64,000 nt of DNA from Ilyonectria destructans (Eukaryota; Ascomycota; Sordariomycetes; Hypocreales; Nectriaceae), in assembly GCA_020740775.1 (NCBI GenBank), contig JAHEWK010000005.1, forward strand, positions 3,534,001 to 3,598,000, read 5' to 3'. Below, piece by piece: positions 58,901 to 64,000 of the stretch. The notes below the pieces were generated by a model. It was given only the letters and a program-made list of their open reading frames with translations, did not search any database and was not told the origin of the DNA. Both the position numbers and the translations under genes were made by a program. Position 1 is the stretch's first letter. Each line of letters opens with the position of its first letter.

Positions 58901-61139
58901 AATAATTAGAGTAAGCTAAGTAATATAATAGCTAGTTACCTTTTAACTTTTATATTTATTTTAATTTACTAAAGAAATACTTTAATAAACCAACTAAAAA
59001 GTAATAAGTTTTTACCTTTTATATAAAGCTATAGAATAAACTGTAGAATTATCTTAACTTTTACAGCTTAATACTGCCTAATAACTATAAGAAAATAGTA
59101 GTATTTATAACTTAATACTGGAATTTAATACTATATAATTAGAAATATAGCTACTCTTTAAATAGCTAATTTAATTCTTATAAAAGCTACTAAAAAAATT
59201 AAAGTAATTTACTATATTCTTATTAATATTTTAATAAGTTAATACTACTAAAAAACTAATTAGAAAGAAACTTCTTAAAGTTTAAATACTATTTTTATAA
59301 TAGTAATACTTATTTTAAGCTATATTATCTATATCTAAATACTAATTAGAAGAAAAAAAATAATAAGTAGCTAGTATAGTAATCTTACTACTAGCTATTA
59401 ATCTTAAAGTTAAAATAGCTATCTATTATTATATACTAGTAATAATATACAGCTAAAACTCAGTTAAAATAAATATAGATATAGATATTTATATAGAGTG
59501 TAATTTAATTAATTAGAACTTTACTTATAAGTAGAGCTTAAAGTAAAATAAAATTAAACTCTTTAGCCTAAAGAGTACTAATAGACTAAAGATATCTATC
59601 TATAATATATAGAAAGTACTAATAATACTAATAGACTTATAAGGCACTATATAATTACTTATATAACTATATATTAATATTAATAGAAACTTAAATACTA
59701 AGAAAAGCTTTATTTTACTATTTTAAATAATTCTTAAGAAATATTATATTTATTTCTCCCCTAACTAAAAGTAGTAATTTAAGTTTAATTAGAGTAATAT
59801 ATAAATTTAAAAGGCCTCTATCTTTAAAAAGTAATATTAAAATAAAGCTATAGTATATTAAATCTTAATTATACTGGAAATTTACTTTTTATTTAGTAAA
59901 AACTAAAAGAAACCTCTAAATATTGAGATAATACCTATTAAGTTATAAAACTTTAAAGATATCTTTAACTTTAATAATATTAGAATTCTATTTAAATATA
60001 AAATAACTAACTACTTAATTAACCTTTTATCTAATAGTATATTACTATACAGTTTAATTTACTTTCTCTTTTTTATTAAGCTTAAAAAGCTATAGTAATA
60101 CCTTAAGAAAAATCTAATAAATAGCTAAATTTATACCTTAAAGAGCTTTATAGATACTTTTATTCTATTTATATTAAAAAAGAATAGAACTTTTAGACTA
60201 TATATTAATTACTAAAAGCTTAATAAGATTTTAAAATAAAATCAGTATTTATTACTCCTTATTATAGAGATTCTTAATTATATCTTAAAATTATTTTTCT
60301 TTATTAAAATTAATATTAAGAATATATATTACTATATCTATATTAAAAAAGAAGATAAATAAAAGATAGTATTTTATACTTAATATAGATACTTTAAATA
60401 TATAGTTATACCTTTTAGGCTAATTAATACTTTAGTAACTTTTTAAAATTATATTTACTAAGTATTATATAAGCTATTAGATACTATTTATATTATCTAT
60501 TTAAATAATATTCTTATCTTTTTAAAAACCTATAAAGTCTATATAAACTATATAAGATAAATTTTAAAGTAGCTTTAAGAGGCTAAATTATATATTAAGC
60601 TCTTTAAGTATAAATTTTATTAAAGTAAGGTTAAATTTCTAAAGTTTATTCTATTAAGTGCTAGTATTTTAATAGACTCTTAAAAAGTAAAAATAGTAAT
60701 ATTATAAAAAGAATTAAAAAGCTTCTATAAAATTTAAGTCTTTTTTAACTTTTATAATTTCTATAGAAGGTTTATTTATAGTTACTTCTATCTTATAGTC
60801 TTTTTATATACCCTTTTAAAAAGAAGCTAAAATAGAAAGAAGCTAAATATTATAATTCTTTTAAATAAGAAATAACTAGTATTCTACTAATTAAAAGAGG
60901 CTTTTTAGTAGGTATTTCTTCTATTTAGTTTTTTTAGCTTTACTTAATATTATCAGATAGATTAAAGCTATATAGTATTCTTAAATAGTAGAGATAAATA
61001 GTAAGTACTATATTTAGTACCAGTAGATATAGTAGCTAAATAATAAGGTTATTATATACTGGTTTTTATCTTAAGCTTTAATTTAACTCTTCTAACTTTA
61101 ACTCTACTATCTGTAGATAATAGAGTTAATTAATAACTT
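55957..61139. mobile_element. Heavily RIP-mutated repeat block with a Ty3/gypsy relic
   Basis: Five kilobases are almost all A and T. In the plus frame near 60165-60690 a reverse transcriptase is still legible: KNRTFRLYINYxKLN, KINIKNIYYYI, IPFRLINTLVTF, YLNNILIF (60498-60521, from YLDD) and KFYxSKVKFLKFI, followed near 60700-60910 by FFNFYNFYRRFI and LKEAF of the gypsy connection region. Asp and Cys positions are replaced as G-to-A and C-to-T changes predict. It is dead. Motifs like TATCTACCTTTAAAGGTAGC recur near 56715, 56855 and 58500, possibly repeat-internal. Element ends cannot be placed. Confidence 0.75.
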
Positions 61140-64000
61140 TATTATCTGCAGTTAATATCACAGGCTGAGCCTGAAGTAAAGGCCTGGATGTAAGTTCGGG
61201 CTGGGAGTACTATAACCCGAGAGTGCTACTAGCAAGTAGAGTTTTTACTGCAACCTCTCAGTAAGGTCTTTTCTCTTTCTCTTCTCTTTAGCTTTAGATA
61301 CTTCTAAATATAAGAACCCTATTATTAGATAAATTTAGGGCTCGCCTCTTATATTATCTAAAGCTTAACTATTTTATACTGTCCTTATAGCAAGCAGGCA
61401 GCAATAAAAGACCTACCTATAGAACCTGCCGACCAAGCCGCCTGGTTATAGCAGGTAATTCATAAAGCTATCTGTAATTAGGTTGCATTACTGCAGGACC
61501 AGTTAGTCCGGTTAAGCATACTGCACTCTACCCCCAATATTGCAGCAATAACGCCGGATAACCTCAATACCTCTGTTGAGGATATACTACCGGTTATAAA
61601 GGACTTGCTGCCTTTAGAGCCTGCAGTCCCTAACAGAAGGAAGCTGCTTTTAAACCCCCCTAAGTTCTTAGGTACCTACAGCAACTATGCGATATAGGTG
61701 CAGCAGATATAAGATAAAGTCTGAATTGACGGCTCTATTATTAATAGCAATAAGTATATATAGTACCTTATTAATACCTATTTATCAACTAAGCTCTAAT
61801 ATATTATAGCTACCTTCTATTACTTTAGGGGCCTATAGAGACTTTATAACCCTAAATAATTTATAACCTACCTTAACTGTAACTATAAGAATAAGAATAT
61901 CCAATAACAAACTGCAGGGTTGCTATAGAAGCTACAGTAGGGTAATAGTATTCTATTCTCTACTTTCCTTCCAGTTTTCAAATAGTAAATCTCTAAAGCT
62001 GGCAGCGCTAATTGGGACGACAGTATAAAGATAATCTTCCTTAAGGGGGCACTTAACTTACAGCTATAATATAGCTTGGTTACAGTAGACCTCCCTACTG
62101 ACTTTTTCTTCTGGCTGGATAAGGTATAAGAGGTCGCCTGAAGGGTAGAGAACCTTAAGGCAAGGTCGAACCGATCTTACTATAGGTATAGCTAATTTAA
62201 GAAATAGAATGCAGAAGGAGATATATTAATAACGGGTATTAACTAAGTCCAAGGCACCCTAAAGAAGGCCTAAGGGAATGCAGCAAAGGCGCTGCGCCAG
62301 ATGGGGTAATACCGCTATTATATGTACGCCTCCCCAGACTATATAGCCTGGGACTGCTCGGACTGCTATACTGACTTTCAAGTTGCAGCTGCTAAGGTTA
62401 CCTCCTGCAGCAAGAGGGCTATAGAGGAGCAGGCCAGTAGCAGTAAGGGCTTATCCAATAAGGAATTAGAAAACGAGTAGCTCTGGGGCAAAATTGGGTC
62501 CTAAAGCCCTATAAGGCACTATAAAGGGAATAGACTAGGCAGAAGGAGCGAATAGTCAGTAAGTCCGCTATAATAGAGGTTTAAGTTAATAATACCTAAA
62601 TTTAAGCTCTAGTTAATAGCAGCTATAATACCTATATTCTGATTGATGCCGCCTACGCCTAATAACTATACCTTCCGTTTATAGAAACTAAATTATAATA
62701 TTTTAGTGGCTTTACTGAAGTAACTGCACCTATTACTGCCAGTAGGATAGTAGTAATAAACCTTAAGATTGAAGGTTATAAATAGACCCTTTTTGCCTAT
62801 ACTATATAAGGCCTAGAGGAAGAACTCTTCCTAGGGAAACCCTAAATAGAATAGAATAATATAAGCTACCTTACTGGGAGGAAGCAGGTATACTATAGCG
62901 CTGCCGGCCTAACCCTATAGGTAGGCAGCAAGAAGAAACCAGCCTGAATCCAGGAGATTTATACTGCCTAGCTGGTTATAGAGTCAGTAATAGCAGGATT
63001 CTACTGGCGGCTCTACTGTAGGTATCGTTATAGAGATAGTAAAGCAATTCTTATAGAATATATCAGCTTGGCCGATATCGACTAAGCCCTCTATAAGAAA
63101 GTCCCTACCGATCCAAGCTTATATATACCCGCCGATATCCTCTGGGACTTTAAAAGGCTATTTTTAGCGGCAGAAGCCGAGAAGCTCCCCCCCTATTAAC
63201 TGGATATTAACTATAAAGTAAACTTACAGTAAGGCCCTAAGGGGGATAAACCCCCCTTACCTTAGGGACTCCTCTATAGTATATTTCGGGAGGAATTACT
63301 GGTCCTACGGAAGACTCTAATTAAACTGCTTGATAAGGGGTATATATAAGCTAGCAGCTTAGCTGCAGCAGCCCCCATTTTATTTATTAAGAAACTAGAA
63401 GGCAGCCTTTACTTCTACTGTAACTACTGCGCCCTTAATATAATTATGCAGTAAGACTGCTACCCTCTTCTACTTATTACTAAAACCTTCTGTAACCTCA
63501 CAGAGGCCTGCTGGTTTACCAAATTGGATGTAGTTACTGCCTTCTATAAGATCTAAATAGCCCCCGGCTATAAGGCTAAGACTGCCTTCTATATCCATTT
63601 TAGCTCCTTTAAATAGCTTATATACCCGTTTAAACTTAGCGGCGCCCCCACTATATTCCAGTATTATATTAACTGCATGCTATAAAGGAAACTTAATAAC
63701 TTTATTACAGTATACCTTAACAATATACTAATTTACTCCTTGGGGACCTTAAATAACTATATAAAGAAGGTCCGGTAAGTACTTAGCGCCCTTATAGCAG
63801 CAGGGCTAAGCCTAGACCCTAAGAAGTATAAATTTACAGTAAAGAAGGTTAAATACCTAGGGTTTATTATTACAGCTGGAAAGAATATTTCCTGCAACCC
63901 AGATAAGCAGTAAGCTATCTAAGAGTAGCAAGTGCCTATAACGGTAAAAGGAGTATAAAGCTTTTTGGGATTTACTAATTATTACTGGGTTTTTATATTA
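61140..64000 (+). mobile_element. Ty3/gypsy LTR retrotransposon, RIP-damaged, cut by window edge
   Basis: Composition changes sharply at about 61140. About 200 bp of LTR- or leader-like sequence is followed by a gag-like region, a protease-like segment (about 62600-62850) and a reverse transcriptase from about 63265: LYSIFREELLVLRKTLIKLLDKGYI, AAAAPILFIKKLEGSLYF, YPLLLITKTF, FTKLDVVTAFYKI, YPFKLSGAPTIFQYYIN, YLNNILIYS (63713-63739), LDPKKYKF, VKYLGFIIT and SFLGFTNYYW. Many CAA/CAG and TGG codons have become stops, and the catalytic YLDD is YLNN. It is less eroded than the gypsy relic to its left, so it is a later arrival or more lightly mutated. RNase H and integrase would lie beyond base 64000. 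Confidence 0.82.

Overview
The window comes from a filamentous ascomycete. Its genes carry short GT-AG introns with CTNAY-type branch points. It holds a fungal polyketide cluster, Zn2Cys6 and bZIP-ankyrin regulator types, and long AT-rich blocks in which retroelement genes are wrecked by C-to-T and G-to-A changes (RIP). The gene content suggests a sordariomycete, perhaps a hypocrealean; this is inference, because I could not search databases.

Region 1 (about 0.5-22 kb) is a secondary-metabolite cluster. It contains a flavin-dependent halogenase, a DHA1-type MFS exporter, a one-intron highly reducing PKS (KS-AT-DH-dead MT-ER-KR-ACP, 2395 aa), a cytochrome P450 that shares a 1.3-kb divergent promoter with the PKS, a bZIP-basic-region/ankyrin (bANK, TOXE-like) regulator that only appears after splicing, and an FSH1/LovG-type serine hydrolase. 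Halogenase, exporter, HR-PKS and P450 are the partner set of radicicol/monocillin-type resorcylic acid lactone clusters. The non-reducing PKS such a pathway needs is not in the window; it would most likely lie just left of base 1.

Region 2 (22-33 kb) is gene-poor. It has a small, intron-dense unknown gene, a trypsin-like secreted protease, two decayed carboxylesterases, a solute-binding-protein-like gene with a Trp-to-stop lesion, and an AT-rich relic.

Region 3 (33-39 kb) is one five-exon gene of about 1797 aa: a secreted subtilase fused to serine/threonine-rich linkers, three short Cys repeats and six tandem CC-containing repeats of about 100-115 residues. It is the most unusual locus here.

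Region 4 (40-55 kb) mixes intact and decaying accessory genes. In order: a damaged sugar transporter, a Zn2Cys6 regulator pseudogene with a lost zinc ligand, an FG-GAP-like protein, an SDR whose frame continues past a TAG into a membrane tail, a secreted amidohydrolase, a fragment of an MFS gene, and an intact allantoate-permease-type MFS transporter.

Region 5 (55.6-64 kb) is RIP-mutated repeat DNA: a tandem duplication whose two copies differ only by RIP-type transitions, a heavily mutated Ty3/gypsy relic, and a second, less mutated gypsy element that runs off the right edge.

All exon structures were derived by eye from splice signals and frame continuity. Boundaries are predictions.
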